Both the position numbers and the translations under genes were made by a program. Below are positions 7,708 through 14,085 of a stretch of 14,085 bases of DNA, piece by piece; the stretch's first letter is position 1; each line of letters starts with the position of its first letter. Source of the stretch: DATAMF01 sp964472565 (lineage in GTDB: Bacteria > Chloroflexota > Anaerolineae > Aggregatilineales > Aggregatilineaceae); assembly GCA_964472565.1 (NCBI GenBank), contig CAYYNB010000159.1, positions 1-14,085 on the forward strand. The letters run 5' to 3'. The notes beneath the pieces were generated by a model. It was not told where the DNA came from. It ran no database searches and was given only the letters and a program-made list of their open reading frames with translations.

Positions 7708-8100
7708 CTAATCGCCTTCGTTACCTGAGTGATCCGCATCGTCGGTTTCAGGGCCGAGAATCTCGCCGGTGCGCGCATTGACCTGGATTTCTTCGCCCGT
7801 GCCGAGCGCCAGATCGTACATGAGATCGCCACCGTTCTCGCCATCAAGATCGACCGACTCAATCGTGGCATCAGGATAGGCCGCTTGAACGGCAGATCTG
7901 GCCTGTAGGTCGGTGACATTGAGCGCACCGGGAGCGATGTTTTCAATCTCACCACCCGTCTGATTGTCATCTCGTACTTTATCGACAGCCAGAGCAGCGC
8001 CGCCACCCACCGCTGCCAGCAGCACCAGTGCGACTACAATCCCGATGAGCATTCGTTTGCTTAAATGCAGTTTCCGTTTGATAGGTGTTTCTGTGTTCAC
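7708..8100 (-). CDS. Small membrane-anchored PepSY protein
   Basis: A 130-residue protein with a basic N-terminus, one transmembrane segment at about 17-37 and an extracytoplasmic PepSY domain at about 62-120 (ARSAVQAAYPDATIESVDLD ... GEEIQVNARTGEILGPETDD). I place the start at GTG 8100 because GGAGG lies exactly 5 nt before it. The ATG at 8112 contains that motif inside its own codons and has no good ribosome binding site; starting at 8208 would add unconserved residues. PepSY domains are known as inhibitory or regulatory units in peptidase propeptides and in proteins next to two-component systems. It is the first gene of the operon with the secreted PepSY protein, regulator and kinase. Confidence 0.8.
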   Translation of the reverse strand: MNTETPIKRKLHLSKRMLIGIVVALVLLAAVGGGAALAVDKVRDDNQTGGEIENIAPGALNVTDLQARSAVQAAYPDATIESVDLDGENGGDLMYDLALGTGEEIQVNARTGEILGPETDDADHSGNEGD

Positions 8101-8167
8101 GATAACCTCCATTTTGTTCTGCGAGTCTGCTAATGCACTAACGTTGTAGGTAGCATAACAAGTCAAC

Positions 8168-8183
8168 ATGAATCCCAGATGAA
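8168..8183 (-). promoter_or_regulatory. Candidate response-regulator direct repeat
   Basis: On the minus strand the sequence reads TTCAT-N6-TTCAT, two identical pentamers 11 bp apart, about 70 nt upstream of the GTG start of the first PepSY gene. Dimers of OmpR-family regulators typically bind direct repeats with an 11-bp period. The match is short and could be chance; no clear -35/-10 pair was found next to it. Confidence 0.35.
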
Positions 8184-8230
8184 GTCTTTGAAGGAAGTGA
8201 TCATTCAAACGCCCGGAATGCAGATTCTAA

Positions 8231-8246
8231 TGTAACACGTGTTGCA
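8231..8246. promoter_or_regulatory. Operator box 1 for the chrB-like gene
   Basis: TGTAACACGTGTTGCA, a near-perfect 16-bp palindrome with a single mismatched pair. It overlaps the -35 hexamer of the promoter in front of the ChrB-like gene. It is identical to box 2 at 15 of 16 positions. The probable binder is the ChrB-like protein itself, by analogy with ChrB autoregulation; that is inference. Confidence 0.7.
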
Positions 8247-8270
8247 TTTTCCAATCAGATCGATTATGAT
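8242..8270 (+). promoter_or_regulatory. Sigma-70-type promoter of the chrB-like gene
   Basis: TTGCAT at 8242-8247 and TATGAT at 8265-8270 are separated by exactly 17 nt and match the housekeeping consensus well. The transcript would start near 8277, leaving a 5' leader of about 20 nt with AAAGGAGG at 8285-8292 before the GTG at 8297. Both operator boxes overlap its edges. Confidence 0.75.
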
Positions 8271-8285
8271 GTAACAGGTGTTGCA
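8270..8285. promoter_or_regulatory. Operator box 2 for the chrB-like gene
   Basis: TGTAACAGGTGTTGCA, an almost exact copy of box 1 in the same orientation, starting 39 bp after it. It has two mismatched pairs as a palindrome. It begins at the last base of the -10 hexamer and covers the expected transcription start, so a bound protein would block initiation. Confidence 0.7.
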
Positions 8286-8296
8286 AAGGAGGAATA

Positions 8297-8881
8297 GTGG
8301 AAAATCAGAAATGGCTGTTGTTCTGCTCTCAACTTCCGGCGAATCCTTCCAGCCCGCGTGTGACGATCTGGCGAAGGCTGCGGGCGGCAGGTGCCACCGG
8401 ATTGCAGAATGGAGTCTGGCTTCTACCTTATTCGGACGAACAGGTAAGACTGGCCGAGGAATTACAGACATATGTCCAGCAGCAAGGCGGCACCGGTCAA
8501 ATCTTTGTCGCTACGTCCTCTAATCCTGCCACAGAAGCCCATATCCTGGAGCTTTTCCAGAAGGATCGGGCCGAGGAATATTACGAATTTGAGGAGCAGT
8601 GCCAGGCTTTTCTCGCTGAAATCGACAAGGAGATTGGGCGTCAGAATTTCAGTTACGCCGAATACGAAGAAAACGAGCAGAATTTCAACAAATTGGCAGA
8701 TTGGCTCATCAAAATTCAACGCCGCGATTGGGTGGGCGGAGATAGAGCTGCTGCTGCGCCAGGGCTGTTAGAAAGCTGCCGCCAGGCGTTACAGACATTT
8801 GCCGACGAGGTATATCGTCATGAAGGCGATGGTTTGAGCGGCGCTTTACCAGGCCTGGATATACCAAAAGCAGCGGAATAA
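8297..8881 (+). CDS. ChrB-like (ChrB N-terminal domain) protein
   Basis: A 194-residue soluble protein starting at GTG 8297, with GGAGG at 8288-8292, 4 nt upstream. Residues about 5-75 (WLLFCSQLPANPSSPRVTIW, RRLRAAGATGLQNGVWLLP) match the N-terminal part of the chromate resistance protein ChrB as I know it. Residues about 85-175 are helical and charged. The C-terminal ChrB domain of full-length ChrB (about 300 residues) is absent. ChrB has been described as a chromate-responsive repressor of its own operon, and the twin boxes over its promoter fit autoregulation. It is the first gene of a cluster with a PAP2 phosphatase and an MFS transporter. No ChrA transporter is visible in the window, so chromate as the signal is uncertain. 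Confidence 0.8.
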   Translation: MENQKWLLFCSQLPANPSSPRVTIWRRLRAAGATGLQNGVWLLPYSDEQVRLAEELQTYVQQQGGTGQIFVATSSNPATEAHILELFQKDRAEEYYEFEEQCQAFLAEIDKEIGRQNFSYAEYEENEQNFNKLADWLIKIQRRDWVGGDRAAAAPGLLESCRQALQTFADEVYRHEGDGLSGALPGLDIPKAAE

Positions 8882-8961
8882 GCAAAACAACTTCAGGCAG
8901 TGGTCGGTATTTCAGCGCCATCTGTTTGTATACCATGTGTACCGATATTGTGGGCCTCAAG

Positions 8962-9639
8962 ATGAAGAAGCATTTTCGGATCGTTTCAATTGGAAACCTG
9001 GTTTTTCGTTTGTTATCACGCTGGTTGTTCAGCCTGACCGTAGTCTTTTGCGCAGCCGTTGTTTTCCTTGAGCTGGCGGAAGATGTATGGCTCAAAGAGG
9101 GATTTTCGTGGGATGCCCCGCTGATGCGGGATATTCACCGGCTCAGCACTCCCTGGTTGGATACGGTCATGAAGGCTGTTACACTGACCAGCAGCGGAGT
9201 CGCTGTGGCCGTCGCTGTCGGGATAGCGGTCTGGCTCTGGCGCTGGCGGCAGCAGCCGTTGGATACACTGACACTGGTAGTGACAATCTTTGGCTCTGTG
9301 ACCATCAACACGTTACTCAAGCTGTTGTTCGCGCGACCTCGCCCCGCTGTTTTTCCGCCCCTGACCATCGAGCACAGCTACAGTTTTCCCAGTGGGCATA
9401 CCAGCACCGCTACCGCTTTCTACGGGCTGCTCGCCGTGCTGCTGTGGCGGGCGCACCATCGTGGATGGGCTGTTCTTTCCGGCTTATGGGTGTTGGCTGT
9501 CGCCTTCAGCCGCGTCTATTTAGGAGTCCATTATCCCAGTGATGTGCTTGGTTCTCTCACATTAGGCGTGATCTGGATTTCGGTGGTGATAGTTGTCCAT
9601 GATAGATATTCAGGCAATACAGCGGTCGATAAACCATAG
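8962..9639 (+). CDS. PAP2-type membrane phosphatase
   Basis: A 225-residue integral membrane protein if it starts at ATG 8962; ATG 8935 and TTG 8926 are also possible and none has a strong ribosome binding site. The three signature motifs of the type 2 phosphatidic acid phosphatase superfamily are complete: K-LLFA-RPRP, SFPSGH, and SRVYLGVHYPSD, with the catalytic histidines in the last two. Several hydrophobic segments surround them, as expected for a six-helix enzyme with its active site on the outer face of the inner membrane. Members dephosphorylate undecaprenyl pyrophosphate, phosphatidate or related lipids; the substrate cannot be told here. It lies 80 nt after the ChrB-like gene and 44 nt before the MFS gene. 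Confidence 0.9.
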   Translation: MKKHFRIVSIGNLVFRLLSRWLFSLTVVFCAAVVFLELAEDVWLKEGFSWDAPLMRDIHRLSTPWLDTVMKAVTLTSSGVAVAVAVGIAVWLWRWRQQPLDTLTLVVTIFGSVTINTLLKLLFARPRPAVFPPLTIEHSYSFPSGHTSTATAFYGLLAVLLWRAHHRGWAVLSGLWVLAVAFSRVYLGVHYPSDVLGSLTLGVIWISVVIVVHDRYSGNTAVDKP

Positions 9640-9683
9640 AAAGTCTGAAACCTTAGATTTCACCCCAAGAAGGTAATTATTCA

Positions 9684-10928
9684 ATGACAACACAACCCGT
9701 CTCTGAACCCACCCGTCTATCCATCTGGCGATCCCTGCCACGCAATGTCTGGATCGTCACTTTCACCAGTTTTCTCACCGACGTTTCCAGCGAGATGATT
9801 TTTAATCTGCTGCCGCTGTTCCTCAAAAACGTACTGGGCGTCAAAACAAACATTATCGGTATCATTGAAGGTGTTGCAGAAACCACTGCCAGTCTGCTCA
9901 AAATCTTTTCTGGCTGGCTGTCAGACAAACTTGGGCAGCGTAAATCGCTCACCGTCATCGGTTATGGGCTGTCTACGGTATCCAAACCCTTTCTCTACAT
10001 GGTCACCTCATGGTGGGGTGTGCTGGCAGTACGCTTCAGTGACCGGGTCGGCAAAGGTATCCGCACCGCCCCACGTGACGCGCTGATTGCCGACACCATC
10101 GATGAAAAACGTCGTGGGGCGGCCTTCGGGCTGCACCGCGCGGGAGATACTGCCGGGGCGGCGCTGGGTATTCTCATCGCGCTGATCGTGGTACTCGCCA
10201 CACAGCACGGCGGTTTGCGCCTGGAACGGTCTACTTTCCGCACCTTGGTGTTGATCAGTATCATACCGGCGGTGCTGGCGGTTATTGTTCTCGCTTACGG
10301 CGCGAAGGATGTCCCGGTGACCAAAGTCCGCGCGGCTCCTCGGCTGACGCTCAAGGGGTTTGACCGCCGCTTCCGCTGGTTCCTGCTGGCGGTCGTCGTC
10401 TTCACACTGGGGAACTCGGCGGATGCTTTCGTAATCTTACGTGCGCAGGATCGCGGCTTGAGCGTGGCGGGCATCCTGGGAATGCTGCTAACGTTCAACC
10501 TGGTTTATTCAACGATCTCCGGCCCCGCAGGTATCCTCTCCGACCGGATCGGGCGGCACAGACTGATTCTCGGCGGCTGGACTATTTACGGTCTGCTGTA
10601 CTTGGGATTTGGACTGGCTGCCGAAGCCTGGCAAATGTGGGTTTTGTACGCGCTTTACGGAATCTACTACGGTGTAACTGAAGGTGCGGCCAAGGCCCTG
10701 GTCGCCGATCTGGTCCAACCGGAGCAGCGCGGCACCGCGTATGGTGTCTATAATGCTGCGGTTGGCATTATGGCACTCCCCGCGAGCGTGCTGGCGGGCG
10801 TTCTGTGGCAGGGTATGTTCGGATGGAATGGGTTCGGATCAGCCGCCCCATTTTTGTTCGGTGCGGTGTTGGCGCTGTGCGCTGTGGCACTCTTCACCTT
10901 TACGCAAATGTATTCTGCGCATCATTAG
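9684..10928 (+). CDS. MFS transporter, substrate unknown
   Basis: A 414-residue major facilitator superfamily permease with about 12 hydrophobic segments. The conserved cytoplasmic loop motif appears in both halves: GWLSDKLGQRK at 77-87 and GILSDRIGRHR near 283-293. An unusual charged motif, RVGKGIRTAPRDALIAD (121-137), between helices 4 and 5 marks a recognisable MFS subfamily, and a TDVSSEM segment near 32-38 lies in helix 1. The start ATG follows an AAGAAGG motif. It ends 15 nt before the convergent kinase gene, with no terminator in between. Being last in the ChrB-like/PAP2 cluster suggests regulated efflux of a toxic compound or metal oxyanion; this is inference from position only. Confidence 0.88.
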   Translation: MTTQPVSEPTRLSIWRSLPRNVWIVTFTSFLTDVSSEMIFNLLPLFLKNVLGVKTNIIGIIEGVAETTASLLKIFSGWLSDKLGQRKSLTVIGYGLSTVSKPFLYMVTSWWGVLAVRFSDRVGKGIRTAPRDALIADTIDEKRRGAAFGLHRAGDTAGAALGILIALIVVLATQHGGLRLERSTFRTLVLISIIPAVLAVIVLAYGAKDVPVTKVRAAPRLTLKGFDRRFRWFLLAVVVFTLGNSADAFVILRAQDRGLSVAGILGMLLTFNLVYSTISGPAGILSDRIGRHRLILGGWTIYGLLYLGFGLAAEAWQMWVLYALYGIYYGVTEGAAKALVADLVQPEQRGTAYGVYNAAVGIMALPASVLAGVLWQGMFGWNGFGSAAPFLFGAVLALCAVALFTFTQMYSAHH

Positions 10929-10943
10929 CATCCATACCTATGA

Positions 10944-12359
10944 TTATTCTGCATCAACAACCCGATTTCCTGTTTGTGCTGCCGGATCAACTGGCAGCAC
11001 AACAGTGAAAGTTGTGCCAGTTCCGGGTTCGCTGGCTGCGTCAATCTGGCCGTGATGCGCCTGGACAATCGCCTGTGAAATCGCCAGCCCCAGTCCGAAG
11101 CCACCGGTAGTACGAGCACGGGCGCTGTCGGCGCGGTAAAAACGCTCAAACACGTGCGGCAGATGTTCCGCTGGAATACCGGGACCGGTATCCGTGACCG
11201 AAACGCGGATCGTTTGCCATTGGCGATGGGCGGCGATGGTCACTTGCCCTCCGTCCGGCGTGTACTTAATTGCATTTTCGACCAGGTTGAGAAACACCTG
11301 GGTGAGCTTTTCGGCGTCACCCCGCATCTGCCAATCCACCTGTGCTGGAATGGTCATGTTCAGCGTAAGGTTTTTCTCTTGCGCCGGGCTTTGAAGCTGG
11401 GCGACCACCTGGTGCAATAACTGGCTCAAATCAAACGAGGCAAAACTGATCAATCCTCGCTGTTCAATGCGGGCCAGGGTCAGCATCTGCTCAATCAGCC
11501 GCGTCATGCGGTCTACATCACCTTCCATGTCGTGCATCATTCCCAGCAGCGCAGCCGCCTCGCGGGGGCGGGACCGCGCCAGACTCAACTGGGTTTTGAG
11601 CATTCCCAATGGGGTGCGAAGTTCGTGCGACACGTCGGCAGTAAGCTGGCGCTCACGTTCAAAGGCACGTTCCAGGCGATCCAGCATGGCGTTGAAGGTT
11701 TGCGCCAACTGGCCGATTTCATCGTCGGGCAGGTTGAGCTGCAAGCGTTGGCTGAGATCGGCGGCGCTGATGCGTCCAGCAGTATGTGTAATAGCAGATA
11801 CAGGGGCCAACGCGCGACTGGCCAGGAACAATCCCCCGGCGGCGGATAGCGCCAGGACAACCGGCAGCGCGATACTTAATCCTAAGAGAATCTGTTCGAT
11901 GAAGGTCTGGTTATCGCGCAAGGATACCGCAAGCACCAGCATTCCCAACACGCGATCTCCTTCATGCAGGGGCGTCACCAACAAGCGCACCGGTTCGCCA
12001 TTGGATAGATGGACGTCTTTCAGATGGTCGGCGGCAGGCAGTTGTGCTGGTAAATTGACCTGGGTTGCGTCGCCCACGCTGCCGCCTAACGCGCCAGCAG
12101 GCGTCAGAATCCAGGCGAACACGCCGCGTGTGCGGAGATAGGTCGTTTCATCCGGCGCGACGATATACTGGTCGCCGCGCACATCGACCACCGCGTTAAG
12201 CTGGGAGGCGCTGAGGCGCAGTGTTTCCTCGATCTGACTGTTCTGTTCGTTACGTAGCACAAGAATGAACACGCCGGAAAAAACGAGCAGCAGCACTGCC
12301 TCGATGATGACCGTCCACAGGACGAGTCGCACGCGCAGCTTACGCAAGTGTCTCATCAT
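10944..12359 (-). CDS. Membrane sensor histidine kinase (second copy)
   Basis: A 471-residue inner-membrane kinase. I use ATG 12359, which has AGGA 6 nt upstream, rather than a TTG at 12365. Two transmembrane segments (about 12-35 and 157-182) bracket a sensor of about 120 residues; a HAMP domain (about 183-235) follows. Predicted phosphorylated His245 lies in SHELRTP; the ATPase domain has N358 and N362, DTGPG at 390-394, FERFYR and a GLGL motif near 422-425. It overlaps the regulator gene by 20 nt. It is a clear relative of the kinase at 4353-5798 but has a different sensor domain; the signal is unknown. Confidence 0.93.
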   Translation of the reverse strand: MMRHLRKLRVRLVLWTVIIEAVLLLVFSGVFILVLRNEQNSQIEETLRLSASQLNAVVDVRGDQYIVAPDETTYLRTRGVFAWILTPAGALGGSVGDATQVNLPAQLPAADHLKDVHLSNGEPVRLLVTPLHEGDRVLGMLVLAVSLRDNQTFIEQILLGLSIALPVVLALSAAGGLFLASRALAPVSAITHTAGRISAADLSQRLQLNLPDDEIGQLAQTFNAMLDRLERAFERERQLTADVSHELRTPLGMLKTQLSLARSRPREAAALLGMMHDMEGDVDRMTRLIEQMLTLARIEQRGLISFASFDLSQLLHQVVAQLQSPAQEKNLTLNMTIPAQVDWQMRGDAEKLTQVFLNLVENAIKYTPDGGQVTIAAHRQWQTIRVSVTDTGPGIPAEHLPHVFERFYRADSARARTTGGFGLGLAISQAIVQAHHGQIDAASEPGTGTTFTVVLPVDPAAQTGNRVVDAE

Positions 12360-13023
12360 CAGCAATCCTGTAGCCTAACCCGCGCACCGTCTGGATCAGT
12401 TTGTGGGGGTGATCGCTGTCGATCTTTTTGCGCAGCGAATAGATATACACCTCAATGAGCTTAGACTCGGCTTCAAAATCCATGTCCCAGACATGCTCGA
12501 TGATCTGGTCACGGCTGAGGACCTGGTTGGGGTGCCGCATTAACGTTTCCAGCAGCGCGTATTCTTTGGCGGTCAGGTCGATGAGGTGATGCCCTCGACG
12601 TGCCTGTTTGGTGGTGGTATCCAATACGAGATCGCCCACGACGAGTTCGGGCGTTTTACTTGGCCCTTCGCGCCGACCCAACGCGCGCAGCCGGGCGGTA
12701 AGTTCTTCGATGGCAAACGGCTTCACCAGGTAATCGTCTGCGCCGCTGTCCAACCCCTTAACCTTGTCGGGCAGCGTATCGCGTGCGGTGAGCATTAGGA
12801 TCGGCATTCCACATCCTTTGGCGCGCAGTTGCCTGCAAACGGCGATGCCATCCATTCCCGGCAACATGATGTCCAGCAACACGATGTCATAGGTCGCGCT
12901 CTGGACCCACTCGATCACCTCCAGGCCGTTGCCCACCACATCGACCGCGTAGGCTTCTTCCTCTAAGCCCTGACGGATGAGCGCTGCCATACGCGGCTCA
13001 TCTTCTACCACCAGAATACGCAT
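12340..13023 (-). CDS. OmpR/PhoB-type response regulator (second copy)
   Basis: A 227-residue regulator starting at ATG 13023, with GAGGG 7 nt upstream. The receiver has E7/D8, phosphoacceptor D51, T79 and K101. The winged-helix domain shows LTAKEYALLETLM, an LIEVYIYSLRKKID recognition region and the terminal QTVRGLGYRI motif. It aligns along its whole length with the regulator at 5782-6468, so the two are paralogues. It is followed by its kinase with a 20-nt overlap and preceded, 84 nt upstream, by a lipoprotein gene and a hairpin. Confidence 0.95.
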   Translation of the reverse strand: MRILVVEDEPRMAALIRQGLEEEAYAVDVVGNGLEVIEWVQSATYDIVLLDIMLPGMDGIAVCRQLRAKGCGMPILMLTARDTLPDKVKGLDSGADDYLVKPFAIEELTARLRALGRREGPSKTPELVVGDLVLDTTTKQARRGHHLIDLTAKEYALLETLMRHPNQVLSRDQIIEHVWDMDFEAESKLIEVYIYSLRKKIDSDHPHKLIQTVRGLGYRIADDETLA

Positions 13024-13050
13024 TGTATTTCCCTCATGCAGAGTCGGATG

Positions 13051-13081
13051 CTCCGTCAGGCCGTCTGGCAGCCTGACGGAG
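13051..13081 (-). other. Perfect 11-bp hairpin between lipoprotein and regulator genes
   Basis: CTCCGTCAGGC (13051-13061) and GCCTGACGGAG (13071-13081) form a perfect 11-bp stem with a 9-nt loop. It lies 27 nt after the lipoprotein stop and 27 nt before the regulator ATG. No T-run follows on either strand, so a standard intrinsic terminator is unlikely. It may separate expression of the abundant lipoprotein from the regulator/kinase pair. Confidence 0.75.
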
Positions 13082-13107
13082 TGTATCTATTGGAGATTAT
13101 ACGAGTT

Positions 13108-13803
13108 TCAGTCGTTGCCTCCTTCGGCTCCACCCGGATCCTTATTGACACTGGTGGTCTGGGGCGCGAAACCAGCCGCGTGCAGCGTCACATCAACCGT
13201 CAGCGCATTCATATCGGTGTAGTACAGGCTGTTGGGATTCACGCTGTAGTGATCCGGTTGGCCGGTGTTGTCGAAGTGCAGGGCTTTCGTCTCGCCCGCG
13301 TTGAGCGTGAAGCCCGGCAGGGTGCGGTAATAACTCTGCATCTGACCGGTGGCCGGATCGGTGATCGTGTAGTAGACGTCGAAGTTGGTGATGGCGCTGG
13401 TCGTCGTATTTGTGACCGACAGTTCCAGGTGATCTGGGGCATCCGCGCCCTGCGCATCGACGTTGTTTTCGACCAGGATGCTGCCGATGGCGAAGCCTTG
13501 CGTCGTGCTGGTCTCGGTGATCGGATTGTCGGCCTGCATCGGGGTCTGGTCGGCCAGATCGTTTTGCCCGTCCCCGTCGGTGTCAGGATTGTTCGGATCG
13601 CTGCCCAGCACGGTTTCGGCACTGTCGGGAATGCCATCCCCGTCGGTATCGGTCTTTGAGTCGGCGGCGCTGCTGGATTGACTGTTTGCTGCCGGGTTTG
13701 ACGTGCTGCTGTTGGATGAGCTGCTGCTCTTGCCACCGCAGGCAGTCAGCGCCAGGGCCGCGATCATCAGTACAGCCAACAGGGTGAGAACTTTTTTAGA
13801 CAT
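13108..13803 (-). CDS. Lipoprotein with thrombospondin type 3 calcium-binding repeats
   Basis: A 231-residue exported lipoprotein. Residues 1-22 are a lipoprotein signal ending in the lipobox LTAC, with Cys22 as the lipidated residue. A Ser/Asn-rich tether (about 25-50) follows. Residues about 52-88 contain two DTDGDG repeats typical of thrombospondin type 3 units, which bind calcium. The remaining 140 residues (about 90-231) look like a beta-rich domain with no family I recognise; it mentions a repeated pattern of VTNTTTSAITNFDVYYTI type seen in FxLYD/DUF-like outer-face domains. GGAAGG lies 10 nt before the ATG. It is 42 nt downstream of an ABC-2-type permease end and upstream of a regulator/kinase pair. 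Confidence 0.8.
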   Translation of the reverse strand: MSKKVLTLLAVLMIAALALTACGGKSSSSSNSSTSNPAANSQSSSAADSKTDTDGDGIPDSAETVLGSDPNNPDTDGDGQNDLADQTPMQADNPITETSTTQGFAIGSILVENNVDAQGADAPDHLELSVTNTTTSAITNFDVYYTITDPATGQMQSYYRTLPGFTLNAGETKALHFDNTGQPDHYSVNPNSLYYTDMNALTVDVTLHAAGFAPQTTSVNKDPGGAEGGND

Positions 13804-13845
13804 GGGTGTTTTTCCTTCCTTACGTTGAACGAGTGATAGGGTAAA

Positions 13846-14085
13846 TCAGGCTTCCTGGCGCAAGAACACAACATACGATGCGCCCATCAGCACGATGATC
13901 GGAACGAGCAGCCCCACCAGATCGATGGTCTTGAGTTGCAGAATCTCGCTCCAGGTGTTGTCGGTGAATTGGGTTTTGACACCCAGCAGCGCAAAGGTCA
14001 TGCGCTCGTAGTGTTTGGTGGGGGACATTTCTTCCACGCCATCGCGCACCTTTTCATACCAGCGGAACTGCTGCAAGGCGGCGGT
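13846..14085 (-). CDS. ABC-2-type permease, C-terminal end (partial)
   Basis: The reading frame is open to the window edge and only the last 79 residues are seen. A TTG at 14076 is in frame but there is no reason to think it is the start. The visible part has a SPTKHYERMTFALLG segment, resembling the LSP-x-x-Y-x-x-A region of ABC-2 permeases, then a final hydrophobic helix ending in FLRQEA, as in the F-x-R-x-E end of many such permeases. It would form the membrane channel of an exporter whose ATPase gene should lie further right. It is the first visible gene of the minus-strand operon. Confidence 0.6.
   Translation of the reverse strand, partial: TAALQQFRWYEKVRDGVEEMSPTKHYERMTFALLGVKTQFTDNTWSEILQLKTIDLVGLLVPIIVLMGASYVVFLRQEA

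Noticed and set aside
6463..7728. 421-residue plus-strand frame
   Set aside because: It is the antisense shadow of the secreted PepSY gene, whose signal peptide, PepSY domain and ribosome binding site are clear.
8101..8208. Longer N-terminus for the small PepSY protein (start at 8208 or 8112)
   Set aside because: The added residues are unlike the family and the GGAGG motif is placed exactly for the GTG at 8100.
8205..8471. 88-residue minus-strand frame over the divergent promoter region
   Set aside because: It is antisense to the ChrB-like gene start and crosses both operator boxes and the promoter; no family resemblance.
13051..13081. Rho-independent terminator
   Set aside because: The stem is strong but no T-run follows on either strand, so I list it as an intercistronic hairpin only.
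13036..13659. 207-residue plus-strand frame with repeated VRIV/GDGAG-like stretches
   Set aside because: Antisense to the lipoprotein gene and starting within the hairpin region; the repeat look comes from the DTDGDG codons read backwards.
1..14085. CRISPR array, insertion sequence, integrase or tRNA-linked island
   Set aside because: No regularly spaced repeats, transposase or recombinase motifs, terminal inverted repeats or tRNA-like sequence were seen on either strand.

Overview
The window reads as ordinary bacterial chromosome with tightly packed genes and roughly 55-60 % GC in most coding stretches. The mix of genes (OmpR-type two-component systems, PepSY proteins, a ChrB-like protein, a thrombospondin type 3 lipoprotein and an MmeI-type restriction enzyme) would fit a Chloroflexota/Anaerolineae-like organism. 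That assignment is an inference from protein style only; no rRNA or marker gene is present. No tRNA, rRNA, CRISPR array, transposase or integrase was seen.

Layout, left to right. (1) 1-246 holds no certain gene: a possible 3' end of an upstream gene and two dyads. (2) 247-1209 (+) encodes a sigma-factor-like protein with two extra C-terminal helix-turn-helix units, closed by a textbook intrinsic terminator. (3) 1349-4246 (+) encodes a single-chain MmeI-type (type IIL/IIG) restriction-methylation enzyme. Its middle part, from just after the NPPF motif through the presumed target recognition domain, is much richer in A+T than its two ends. (4) 8100-4353 (-) is a likely four-gene operon: small membrane-anchored PepSY protein, secreted PepSY protein with a very acidic linker, OmpR-type response regulator and histidine kinase. 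(5) 8297-10928 (+), divergent from it, is a ChrB-like protein, a PAP2-type phosphatase and an MFS transporter. Two almost identical near-palindromic boxes flank a good sigma-70-type promoter in front of the ChrB-like gene. (6) 14085-10944 (-) is a second operon: the end of an ABC-2-type permease, a calcium-binding-type lipoprotein, a second OmpR-type regulator and a second histidine kinase.

How they work together. The two regulator/kinase pairs are clearly related, lie on the same strand and each overlap by about 20 nt. Each is preceded by an exported protein gene and an intercistronic hairpin. This suggests envelope-stress or metal/ion-sensing modules in which the exported proteins are sensors' partners or outputs. 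The ChrB-like/PAP2/MFS cluster looks like a self-regulated efflux or envelope-response unit, probably repressed through the twin boxes. No chromate transporter gene (chrA) is visible in the window. The restriction enzyme appears to be an independent defence gene with its own promoter.

The strongest leads are the twin-operator promoter at 8231-8285, the compositional mosaic inside the restriction enzyme, and the unusual domain order of the sigma-like protein. No wholly new system can be demonstrated from this sequence alone.
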